64,000 bases of DNA from Pyrenula massariospora. Lineage: Eukaryota; Ascomycota; Eurotiomycetes; Pyrenulales; Pyrenulaceae. Positions 9,838-18,860 of this stretch are shown here, piece after piece. The stretch spans positions 930,001 to 994,000 of the forward strand of contig JAGFMI010000002.1 of NCBI GenBank assembly GCA_021030905.1, in the 5' to 3' direction. The notes beneath the pieces were generated by a model. It worked only from the letters and a program-made list of their open reading frames with translations. It was not told the origin of the DNA and did not search any database. Made by a program: the position numbers and the translations under genes. The first letter of the stretch is position 1. Every line of letters begins with the position of its first letter.

Positions 9838-11922
9838 TCATCTTAATATGAACTTTTCTACTCTGTGCTTTCCTTGAGGAGACCTCACTATGACCGCCTC
9901 CTCACCTGTCATTATCGCTTGATGGCGAATATAGGTGTCACCAATGAAGATCCAATCTGCGTTATCCCGCCGCAGGACAAATGGATATTGGCCTCCGAAT
10001 AAGGCCACTACAGAATCTCCACTTCGCATTATTGTAGGGCCCAATCCGAGAATTCCCGTCTTCGTGCGATAAACTCTCCTATTCACGCAGCATGCGGCCG
10101 CAAGTCGCCGATATGTCGCAGCACTTCCCGACCGTATCGCTCCCCTTGAAGCCCATTTAAGATCCTCATAGTGCGCATTGTTGACGTCGGGATGATCTTG
10201 TAGCCATTCCAAGATATCAGCTTTCCCAAGACACGCTGCCTGCTCCCATGCCCATGTTCGACTCTTGCCTTTAGTCTCTGCATGGTCCCGAACGGCCTGG
10301 GCTAGAGTCATAGCACCGCCGCATATCATCGTCATAAGAAACGCAACATCAAGAGCTTCGTCACTGTACGGGCTTGGAGGATGCGGTCTCGGGTAAAATG
10401 AGGTATTGTACAGTTGCCTCCAAAGTTCCACGGGGGAGAGTTCTCCCTTGTTGTTTAAAGTAATGACTTCAGAGACTGCCTCAACATCGTCCACTCGATA
10501 CCCATCTAGTTGTAATAGGTTGGGCTGCTGTACGCCCGGTCCATTTGGTCTGTCAGGCCGGAGCGGGTTGTCATACACTTCAGCAAAGTAGCGATAGTGG
10601 CCACGCATCGGAATGCCCGCTAGATATACTTCAACAGGAAAAAATGACACAAGGCGTGGCTCGTCGAACTTGGGAACCCAAGTTGGAAAGTCGTCATTTG
10701 GATCTGCGTAATGTTGGACATGCGATAAGATATCCAGCACACGGGGAGCCCTCCTTATACAATATCTTGCAAAATCTCGATAGACCTCTTGTTTACTTTT
10801 CTTGTAGTTTGGCGTGAGTGCCGGAGGACGACCCCAGTTTATTCCAGGACCGAGGGAGTTCATAGTCCTGGATAGCCATGCTGATCCTCTGTGTAACAGG
10901 CCCATACGTCTTGAGTTTGGGTTTCCCAGAAGTGCCAGGCCAAGACTTGGTTCCAAACCTTCGTCAGAAATGCCGAAAAGGGCAAAGATCCGATCCCGCG
11001 GATCTGTTGATCGGAAGTTTCGAATGATCATAAGAAGGTGAAGTATACGCCCCAAAGAGTCTTGTGGTGCTGGTCGGTTAGATGGCTGTTGGGGCTCGAG
11101 CTTCTTCATTGCCATCATCTGCCAGAGCTGTAGTGGACTTGGGGTGGGATCCACACCTCGCCGTTCGATGACCGGTGACACGAGTGAGAGAAGAAGATTG
11201 AAGTTCAGCTCAAGATTATCGCTTTTGCAAACGCAATTAGCCGCAACTGCAGCTTCTTGTATACACCACACCCGCTCAAAATAGTCTCTTGAGAAAAACT
11301 GTGTCAAGGTGTTAGCTTCTTCTTGCCGAGATTTAAACACATCATCGAATATCTTCTGCAAGTTTTCTAGTTGAGCCTTTTCATTTTGCAGATTAGCTTG
11401 CGTAGATCGTGAATTGTTGTGGTGGAAATTAAAAGCCAGGTCTTGTAGCAGTTCTCCAAGCTCCCCAGCAAAGCGGAAAGCGGTTTCAATCACCTCGTCC
11501 CTTGGTCCAAGCCAAATGACAACACGGCTCGCGTGTTTATAAACCAGTCGCATGTATCCAACCTGCCGGGCTTGCTCGTCTCGGTCATGTTGGTTGATAC
11601 ACACAGCATCAACCCAGAGCCTACGCCGCTTATTGTCGCGCCGAAGAGCTCGGAGAGCCCGGTCCAAGTTCAAGGTGATCTTCAGGAAGCCATTGCCGCA
11701 AAAAAGCGGACTGGGGCTCATATCTTTTCCCCAAACATACGATAAGGCTTCGTACGGATAGTGCGGACTTTCAATCTCAAGGAGTTCAAGTTGGCAGCGC
11801 AGTGGTGTGTAGACGCTTCCAGGGAATAGTGTCAGAACTCGCGTGCATGGTGGTGTTTGGCCGACTTCATTAATAGGAGGTAGTGGTGCGTAGTGTAATG
11901 TGACCTCAGCCTCAGAATTCAT
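9838..11922 (-). CDS. HET-domain protein, 694 aa
   Basis: This is an intact single-exon gene with an ATG at 11922. The HET domain is near the N-terminus: YEALSYVWG at residues 57-65, LWVDAVCINQ at 102-111, then YKHASRVVIWLGP near 128-140. These are the canonical conserved blocks of fungal heterokaryon-incompatibility proteins. The C-terminal third ends with a segment around VALFGGQYPFVLRR and FIGDTYIRH, the usual C-terminal block of this large HET subfamily, in which the protein tests for a permitted state and mediates incompatibility. It lies in tandem with the HET gene at 6825-9122 on the same strand, but the two sequences belong to different HET subtypes (YVWGK...AVCINQ versus HCWGD...SLCIIQ). 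They are therefore not a recent duplicate pair. Confidence 0.9.
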   Translation of the reverse strand: MNSEAEVTLHYAPLPPINEVGQTPPCTRVLTLFPGSVYTPLRCQLELLEIESPHYPYEALSYVWGKDMSPSPLFCGNGFLKITLNLDRALRALRRDNKRRRLWVDAVCINQHDRDEQARQVGYMRLVYKHASRVVIWLGPRDEVIETAFRFAGELGELLQDLAFNFHHNNSRSTQANLQNEKAQLENLQKIFDDVFKSRQEEANTLTQFFSRDYFERVWCIQEAAVAANCVCKSDNLELNFNLLLSLVSPVIERRGVDPTPSPLQLWQMMAMKKLEPQQPSNRPAPQDSLGRILHLLMIIRNFRSTDPRDRIFALFGISDEGLEPSLGLALLGNPNSRRMGLLHRGSAWLSRTMNSLGPGINWGRPPALTPNYKKSKQEVYRDFARYCIRRAPRVLDILSHVQHYADPNDDFPTWVPKFDEPRLVSFFPVEVYLAGIPMRGHYRYFAEVYDNPLRPDRPNGPGVQQPNLLQLDGYRVDDVEAVSEVITLNNKGELSPVELWRQLYNTSFYPRPHPPSPYSDEALDVAFLMTMICGGAMTLAQAVRDHAETKGKSRTWAWEQAACLGKADILEWLQDHPDVNNAHYEDLKWASRGAIRSGSAATYRRLAAACCVNRRVYRTKTGILGLGPTIMRSGDSVVALFGGQYPFVLRRDNADWIFIGDTYIRHQAIMTGEEAVIVRSPQGKHRVEKFILR

Positions 11923-12890
11923 CCCGAACTATTATGGCTGCGAATGAAGTGAACTGAGTCTTTTTGGTGGCAGCTGCTCACCCTGGGAAGCTCAGTGTAC
12001 AGCGAGATAGAGAAAATTACAAAACCAGGTTCCTACAAACCGGCGTGCTCAAAGGTTCTTCCGCCCAGAGAGGCGCACGGCTCGCCCGATGTAAGCCTCG
12101 TCTTTCTAACCCGGCAAGCACATTTAGGCGCTAGAGTGAGGGATTATTGGCTTCGATCGAACGTAAACCAGCTCAATTTTCGCGGCAGACCTGATTTCAT
12201 CTTTCGGCCAGGCTTTGGTTGAGAATTTGCCGCTTCTTGGCATGAAGGGCCGGGGTCGACTGTGAGGATTCTCTTCCGCCTTCACCTCCGTCTCCGTCTC
12301 CGTCTCCAGCTCCTCCGCCCTCCTCCTCGTCTACATTTTTAAACTCATGCTCTCTTCTGATCACTTTGTCCTACCTCACCAACGCTCTCCTCTGCGCCTC
12401 AACCGCCTCGTTCTTTTTTCCTGACCCCCCTAGAACAACTTAAGATGATTCAGCGACCACAGTGTATCCAGTCGCTCGGCTCCGCACGCCTTGACCCGAC
12501 CCTCACACGCCCTCCGATACCAACTCAGCGCTGTGTGTAGTTGGCCTTGGTCGCGGTCGCACTTAGCCACGCCGTCACAAGTCCAGCGTATGGAGCTACT
12601 CATACTCAAATCCATACACGCCAATCGCCAATCACACTCACTGTATCTGTGACCAATAGCGTCCCAATTCCTATCCATCTCAGCCTTACGAGCCGATTGG
12701 CCCCCCCGCGAACTTTCCCCTCCTTATCTTATCCGCGTTGGCGTCTCCAATGTGATTGAGCCCATGCAGGTCAAATAGCGGTCCGTAGAAGCTGTATGGT
12801 GGGGCGCGTGAGTACAAGCATCCACCGTACTCTCACAATTCATTCCTTCTGTCGCCCGCCCGCCTGCTTGCGGTGTCGCTACTGTGCCAG
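11923..12890. other. Intergenic with pyrimidine-rich promoter tract
   Basis: The gap lies between divergent genes (HET gene on the minus strand, surface protein on the plus strand). Several short frames exist on both strands, but they overlap one another and lack domains. A CT-rich stretch sits near 12280-12335, and the 12700-12890 segment is the likely 5' region of the surface-protein gene. Confidence 0.5.
12285..12332 (+). repeat. CT-rich short tandem repeat (CTCCGT units)
   Basis: A 6-nt unit CTCCGT is repeated about three times in a row and runs on into further CTCC-type units. Pyrimidine-rich tracts are common in promoters of filamentous fungi, and this one lies about 560 nt upstream of the ATG of the surface-protein gene. 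Its function is not shown by sequence. Confidence 0.5.
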
Positions 12891-13997
12891 ATGTCTCTCG
12901 TTCCCAATCAGGCTTCCCAATTATTCCTCGTGCTTCTCTACGCATTTCCTACGTTTGCCTTGTTCCTGCCTTTCTACAATGCCAACATCCGGCGTGACTA
13001 TGGAAATTGCCCCACCCTCTGCGGATACTACCAGCAACTCTGCTGCTACGAGGGAACATATTGTACTACAAGAGAGTCGGATGGAGAAGCCGTGTGCTCT
13101 GCTGTTTCGGCAGGAACAGCGACGTTCAATACTGGGCAACCAAGCAGCACATGGGAGCTGAGTCAAATCAGCTCGGGACCGCTCCTGAGTGCTGAGGAAT
13201 CGAGCACGACTTCGCCGGCCACGATCTCTGTGTACGATACCTTGACGCCAAGCAGAACAACAACATCCTCAAGACGAGCGTCAAGCTCAAGCACAATATC
13301 GAGGTCCTCTTCCTTTCATCACACGTCCTCGCCGCCTCAATCATCGACCTCTCCTATATCATCCTTCTCTTCCGTCTCCTCCCCGAGTACTAGCGCTTAT
13401 GATCGCCACGCATCCTCTACTCCTTCGCCCGCCCCTTCCACTTCTTCCAAGAACTCCTTGTCCGATGATGACAGCAACAGCGACAACCTTAAGATCGGCA
13501 TCATTGCCGGCGTATTCACAGCCATCGGCACCATTGCAACTGTCGTTATGTGTGTCAGAAAACACAGGAAAAGATCCACAGTGTCTCTCAATCCTCATCA
13601 GCACCTTAGCAATCACTATCAAGGGCGGCGATACACACCATCAGAAACGCTGCAAGCAGCTCACCGACACAACAAGCCGAGTTTCATATACAACTCCCAG
13701 CGACCACCAATCGGTTCCAGCGTTAGCGACCCAGTCTTCACAAACCCATCCCCTTACACCAAGGAGACCAAAAAATCAAAAGAATCCCTACCCTGGCCCG
13801 CTATCGCTGCGATCTTTGGCATTGGAGTTGGGCTCGGCGTAGCCTGTGCCCGCTGGTGGAACCAGCGTAGACGGGAGGAACGGCAGCGCAGGCAAACATC
13901 GAGCAAAAGCTCTGTATATGCGGATTCGGATTGGACGTTTGACACCGATGAGACCAGGGTGCCCCGTCCTAAGAGGGCAAGCCAGCGGAGGTGGTAA
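12891..13997 (+). CDS. Secretory Ser/Thr-rich surface protein with Cys-rich head (Mid2-like architecture), about 368 aa
   Basis: The first ATG in the open frame is at 12891, giving a protein that starts MSLVPNQASQLFLVLLYAF, a plausible signal peptide. A short Cys-rich segment follows (NCPTLCGYYQQLCCYEGTYC, near residues 38-57). Then comes a long Ser/Thr/Pro stretch that would be heavily O-glycosylated, and a membrane helix (IGIIAGVFTAIGTIATVVM, near 205-223) followed by basic residues. That layout is shared by fungal wall-stress sensors and other Mid2-like type I membrane proteins. Unusually, a second hydrophobic segment (PAIAAIFGIGVGLGVACA, near 315-332) is followed by an Arg-rich tail. That could mean a second TM or a mis-read intron. 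The specific function is unknown. Confidence 0.7.
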   Translation: MSLVPNQASQLFLVLLYAFPTFALFLPFYNANIRRDYGNCPTLCGYYQQLCCYEGTYCTTRESDGEAVCSAVSAGTATFNTGQPSSTWELSQISSGPLLSAEESSTTSPATISVYDTLTPSRTTTSSRRASSSSTISRSSSFHHTSSPPQSSTSPISSFSSVSSPSTSAYDRHASSTPSPAPSTSSKNSLSDDDSNSDNLKIGIIAGVFTAIGTIATVVMCVRKHRKRSTVSLNPHQHLSNHYQGRRYTPSETLQAAHRHNKPSFIYNSQRPPIGSSVSDPVFTNPSPYTKETKKSKESLPWPAIAAIFGIGVGLGVACARWWNQRRREERQRRQTSSKSSVYADSDWTFDTDETRVPRPKRASQRRW

Positions 13998-14580
13998 CAG
14001 GCCGCACATAATGACAGCGGGGAGGTGGTATGAGTGTACTGACATGACTTTTCTTGAGCGATGTGGGCTAGGATCTTGGATGTGAACTCTAATTTGTGCA
14101 AACTGGATGTGCCTACGATGAACTAGTATCTGGCCTAGGGCAGCACTGACTGCGCGTTGGCGGGGCCTTCGGGCTTGGCCGTCGTTTTGCGGATATCGGC
14201 TGTCAAGAACAGGATGCACACCAACTACGGCCTAGAGACACGTACTGCCTCATTTGGAAACCCCCCAAAAACGATTCTTCTACTTCCTAAATGGGATTCC
14301 CAGGGTGTACATATCCGTGGAACTCCACAACGTATAGTGCTTGCGCTAGTTTCTTGCCACATGACCGCCTGGCTTACTTCATCCCGCTACCAGTATTACT
14401 TGAAGGAACGAAGAGACCAGAGGCGATCGAACCCAAAACTTGCTGAAAACTCAATCACGCTGTTTTCATATGATCTTCACATGAGTCCACGGTTGAAACA
14501 ACCTCCATCTCGTCACATCACTTATTTTGCTTTGAAGCGCACCATCACTCTCCACTTTCCTTCCAACCCTTAATAAGATC
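13998..14580. other. Intergenic
   Basis: This 583-nt gap precedes the GFA-domain gene. A 138-codon plus-strand frame (14157-14573) ends just before the next ATG but has no domain resemblance and reads like non-coding sequence. It probably contains the 3' UTR of the surface-protein gene and the promoter of the GFA gene. Confidence 0.45.
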
Positions 14581-15711
14581 ATGAGCCATCAGTCAAACAC
14601 CGTCGTAATCACAGCAGAATGTCTCTGCAAAGCCCACACCTTCAGCACCGAAATCCCTACATCCACTCTCCCGCTCCAAGCCAACGTCTGCCACTGCACC
14701 TCCTGCCGCCACTCCACCGGCGCCCTCTACGTGACCGAAACGACTTGGCCCCAACCCCGCTCCGCCGTCGACACCAGCGCCCTCGCACGCTACCAATTCT
14801 CCCCCAACATCACGTACCGCTTCTGCGGAACCTGCTCGACGCTGCTGTTCTACGAGTCGCAACAGTACCCCAGCAAGCTCGGCGTCTACAGCGGGCCGCT
14901 GACGAACATCGACGCCGACCTCGTCAGGCTGACCAAGCACATCTACGTCGCGGACACCGGCGACGGGGGCGCGTCAGTCTGGCTCCGACGGCCGAACGCC
15001 GACGGCGAGGAGGTGCCGCGGTACCGGGAGCGCGGGGGGGAGATCCCGTGGGAGGCATCGGGCTTGGAGGGAAAGCAGAGCGAGCAAGAGTCCATCCTGA
15101 TCTGGTGTCACTGCCGCGGTGTCAAGCTCCGGCTTCATCGTGGAAACTACGCCAGCAAGGCGAGAGAGGAGCTCCCGTGGTTCATCGACCCGCGGACCAA
15201 CAAGCCGCTCGCCAGCTTCGACGCGTGCAACTCGTGCCGTCTGCAGTTCGCGAACGACGTCGTCTATTGGACTTATGCAGAGTTGACCAACATATCTCGT
15301 GCGGATGGCGGCGGCGTGTTCCCAAGGACGACGTCGGAGCTCAAGGCCGCCGTGGATGCGGGTGAGGTCAGCACGCTGGCCTACTACCAATCGTCGCCAG
15401 ATGTGCAGCGGTATTTCTGCAAGGTGTGCTCTGCGGCCGCTTTCTACGCCTGCGATGGTAGGCCGGAGATTGTGGACGTGGCGGTTGGCCTGCTGGAAGC
15501 ACCGGATGGAGCTAGGGCGGAGGGGTTCTTGTCTTGGGGCTTGGGGGATGCGCCGACGTGGGTGGATGATACCAAAGGAGGCTGGCGGGAAGGGCTGGTG
15601 AAGAGAGTGCAGGCCGATGCAGAGGATTTTAGGACTGCGAGAGATTACCCGAGGAGTTTCAGGAGGCTTGAGAGGGAGGCTTGTGCTGTCGTTGGGAGGG
15701 AAGGGTGCTAG
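14581..15711 (+). CDS. Tandem GFA-domain (CENP-V/GFA, zinc-binding) protein, 376 aa
   Basis: This is a single-exon gene with an ATG at 14581. Two GFA-type beta-tent domains can be seen. The first has ECLCKAHTF near residue 13, CHCTSCRHSTGA near 37-48, and YRFCGTCSTLLFY near 80-92. The second has IWCHCRGVKL near 178, FDACNSCRLQF near 216, and YFCKVCSAAAFYAC near 278. These CxC and CxxC blocks are the zinc ligands of the family, named for glutathione-dependent formaldehyde-activating enzyme (S-hydroxymethylglutathione synthase). Most fungal members have no proven substrate, so a formaldehyde role should not be assumed. The coding region is markedly GC-rich compared with its flanks. The double-domain form is a known fungal arrangement. 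Confidence 0.85.
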   Translation: MSHQSNTVVITAECLCKAHTFSTEIPTSTLPLQANVCHCTSCRHSTGALYVTETTWPQPRSAVDTSALARYQFSPNITYRFCGTCSTLLFYESQQYPSKLGVYSGPLTNIDADLVRLTKHIYVADTGDGGASVWLRRPNADGEEVPRYRERGGEIPWEASGLEGKQSEQESILIWCHCRGVKLRLHRGNYASKAREELPWFIDPRTNKPLASFDACNSCRLQFANDVVYWTYAELTNISRADGGGVFPRTTSELKAAVDAGEVSTLAYYQSSPDVQRYFCKVCSAAAFYACDGRPEIVDVAVGLLEAPDGARAEGFLSWGLGDAPTWVDDTKGGWREGLVKRVQADAEDFRTARDYPRSFRRLEREACAVVGREGC

Positions 15712-15869
15712 ATCAGCTGCTTCCAAGGCTGACGCGGAGCTAGAAAGTCATTACGAAGGCGAGGGGCAGAGTATGAATAGCTAGAGACTGGTTGGTATTA
15801 TTCCATCTAACTCAAAAAACTCAGAGAGGCGAAGCATGGGCCAATACGGATGCTTTGTCCACGAGTCTC

Positions 15870-18167
15870 TTATAATCGAAAACGCTCCAAGATTCTCAAT
15901 TCTCCTGCATTTGAGACCCTTCGGACGGGAATCGCCCACAGTGTGCGAAAAATCATGTGGCAGATGAAGGCCGATAAGCCTGCATAAAAACCTAAAATGA
16001 AGAGCGCCTCGAGAGGGAAAAGCAATTGGAGGACCGCAAACGCTGTAATGCACATGGTAAGGGCCATAGACCAAATAGAGCTCCACTTTTTGCGACTCCG
16101 ATATGCCTGCCAAAACCTGACTGCGCTCCAGATTGCTCCCATCAATGCTGGTATGAGGTTGACAAATCGCGCAGTATTTTTATTGATCCGAGAGCATACC
16201 ATAGATCCCACCGTAGTAAATACAAAGAGGCACAGCATTTTGAAACGAGAGCGGATTGTAGCTTTGAAGATACGCAACAGGGAATCCAAGAACAAGGGGG
16301 ACGAGAATGGTGAGCAGAACCAACGGAATTCCGATCACTGCGACAGCCCACCACCTTGGCTGTCCACCATTGATCTCCTTGAGGTTCATACCAAATATTC
16401 CCTAGAATTCAGTGTCATCAGACGACGTCAAATCATTTATTATTTTCAAAGGCATAAGTCCTACCGTTGCCAGTGTCAATGGGACATAGAATGCGGCAAG
16501 AATGGTCAGCATTTCCAGTCGGTTATTCTGCCTAGCGTTCAGTAGCTCGCTGATCTGCAATACTCAGTCAGAGTAGAGTGGTAAATATTTTGGGGGAACG
16601 CCGACCGTCTTCTGAAGCTCGCCGCCTGAATCTCGGAGTTTCTGTGCGTATCTTGCTAGAAACTCAGCGTCCTTGCTTAAATCCCCAAGCCATTCGTCAG
16701 GGGACAGGGCTGGCTTCTTTGCCTCCCAGAATGGTGGACACCAGGTCATAGCTTTGAGATCGTCTTCAACCTGACGAATACAGTCTTTCAGATGTAATAA
16801 GTAATGGACTCGACTATACGACGGGTTTCGCCGGCCACCAAATTCCTGTCAAACGATGTGTGAGGACAGAGCGTGTACGTAGAAGGGGGGTCTCTACCTC
16901 TTCGTCCAGGCGGTCTTTTAGTATCGCGAGCGTCCTGCGAGCATGACGCAACCAGTATTGAGCCATCCATTGAAGAAGTCGAAAAGGGTCACGTACGTTA
17001 GCATGCTCGCCTTGCTGTAGCTCAATGTGAATATCGGCGTCCCCTTTTCTAGTGCGGAGGGATGGATCTAACATCAATGTAAGTGGATCCAGAAGAGACA
17101 TCTTGGTAGTCGACAAGATAGATCTGTAACAATATGGCTCCGCTAGACTGTCGTGTGCATATGAGACGCGATGAAAGACCAGCTTCACAAGGTCAAATTT
17201 TGGCGGCTGCAGATGAGGTCTTGAAGAACATTGGGAACTCCATTCAAAACATTCTGGAGCAGTTAAAAATTGGAAGGTGAAGCACGTATTGCTCTGGGCA
17301 GAGTTGCTAGTACTATTTTATGACGAAGGGGTCACACTCGGGTCGCTCGTATTGGCGCAATTTTCTGAGTCATGGCACATGTTAGGCGGGGCAGCATCTA
17401 GACGTGATTTAGCTAGCGAGCGTTCTGAAGGGAGCTGAAAGTCTGTTGACAGGTAGGACCGGCGCGGCGTGGATGTCATCCAAGAAGTGAGTTCCCAGAG
17501 GTTCTCGGTATTGACCCCCCAGTGTTCACCGATCAAGGCCAGTATCATTGCCTCGTAGGCTAGGTAGCAACCAAAGGAGCTCACAGAGAACATAGAAAAT
17601 CCAAGACGGTGTTAGGTGTACCGCCAGTCTTGTGCATTGAATCCAGAAATCCTAGGACCCGTTTCAGCAAAGGTCAAGAAAGTGCTACATCCTAGCTTTG
17701 CACTACCCACAATATTTGGTGAAATGGTCTCTCCGAGGGCTGTTGTACAGTTAGAGAAACGAAGTCATATACTTGATGTCATGGCTAACCTTAACAGGCA
17801 ATTTCGCTTCAAGTCTTTTAAAAGAAGAGATTCGGGCAAGTGTCAGATGTGCAGTTACATCCAACATAACAATAGGGAGATCAGGTCGCAGCCCGAATCT
17901 AATACATGAATAAAAGATCCCAACCCGCGAAGCAAAATATTCCTCATGAGCGTGGTTAGAGAAAACCTTGCGAACGAGAGCTGCGGCAGCATCTTGGTTC
18001 CTGAATACCCCAAAAGCTTCTCGATTAGTCAATTTGCTATTTTGTGAACTTGTGACAAGTTCGGGACTTATTGCACGGCCCGGAAGCGGTGATGAGTGCT
18101 CGATCCTCGGCAACTCGTGGATTTCGTGTTGCCCCGCCTCCAGGCTGCCAGTGTTGGAGCGATTCAT
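15870..18167 (-). CDS. CorA-like metal-ion transporter domain protein, multi-exon
   Basis: Exons readable from the 3' end are 15870-16148, 16201-16401, 16465-16554, 16606-16845, 16898 upward to about 17306, 17379-17579, 17622 to about 17750, and an N-terminal exon reaching a possible ATG at 18167. The joins at 16149-16200, 16402-16464, 16555-16605 and 16846-16897 are in phase and restore family-like sequence; those further upstream are less certain. The diagnostic part reads NARQNNRLEMLTILAAFYVP, then LTLATGIFGMN. This is the first TM and GMN motif of CorA/Mrs2-type Mg2+ channels, preceded by a charged helical stalk. After TM2 the protein continues with two further hydrophobic stretches, unlike classical two-TM CorA. 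An in-frame TAA at 17318-17320 must be removed by a 72-nt in-phase intron (17307-17378) or is a real nonsense codon. The true start may lie further upstream, before 18540. Confidence 0.7.
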
Positions 18168-18860
18168 CGATGTAGGCAAATGGTATCCGCAGAGCTTTTC
18201 GACGAAACGATGCTTTGAATTGCATCGTTAGATAAGAGCAATTTCCAGAGGAACAGTTTGAGTCGCCACATCGCAAAGACCAGTGATGACATCGCATGAT
18301 TGCTTCTTGGAAAACGTAGCCTCGTTGGCGCGTTTACTTCGAAGACCCCTGCCTTATTCGTCCCCGACGTGCAAGCCACCGATCCCGGGCATCTTTGGTA
18401 GGAGTATAGGGACAATAAATCCAATGATTCATGTGCTTCGTGCATGACTTCCGGTAGTTTGTAGAAAGACTATGGCTAATTGGATAAGGATAGCGTATAC
18501 ACCGTACATTCATCTCCACGCTAATTAAATAGAAGCGGAGAATTGTGGCCTGAAACTCATGTTAGAAGATGTGGTAAGACGACTCGGGTAGTAACTACAA
18601 TGAGTGCGCTGAAGAAGATTGGACGTATCGATATTGATGTTGTAACCTGGCTATAGGTACAGTCTAATAGGTATAGAATTTACGGGGCGTGCCCCGCACC
18701 TTAGCCTCCCCCCAACTGCTAGTTAGGGGAAAGGGGCCGCGCGACTTGTCAATAAGACTTTACCCCAAGCGACCATTAACACAGTTTCAGATATGGTCTA
18801 GTTACCGACTGGTATTGGGGACTGTCCTGCTCATCTACCTACACCGTTAATGTTGCTGTC
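18168..18860. other. Intergenic or unresolved 5' exon region with GC-rich hairpins
   Basis: The 18168-18540 part has overlapping minus-strand frames that might contain a first exon of the CorA-like gene, but no join could be chosen. The 18670-18760 part holds two GC-rich inverted repeats and no coding frame. Confidence 0.4.
18683..18750. repeat. Cluster of short GC-rich inverted repeats
   Basis: CGGGGC-GT-GCCCCG at 18683-18696 is a perfect 6-bp stem. Just downstream, CCCCAACT and AGTTAGGGG form a second imperfect stem separated by three bases. They lie in otherwise AT-richer DNA between two minus-strand genes. They could be a terminator-like structure, or the end of a small non-autonomous element. 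Confidence 0.4.

Noticed and set aside
14157-14573. 138-codon frame just upstream of the GFA gene
   Set aside because: No domain and it overlaps the probable promoter.
14619-15365. Long second frame inside the tandem GFA gene (and 250-codon minus frame)
   Set aside because: Shadows of the GC-rich GFA coding sequence; the GFA frame alone carries the zinc-ligand pattern.
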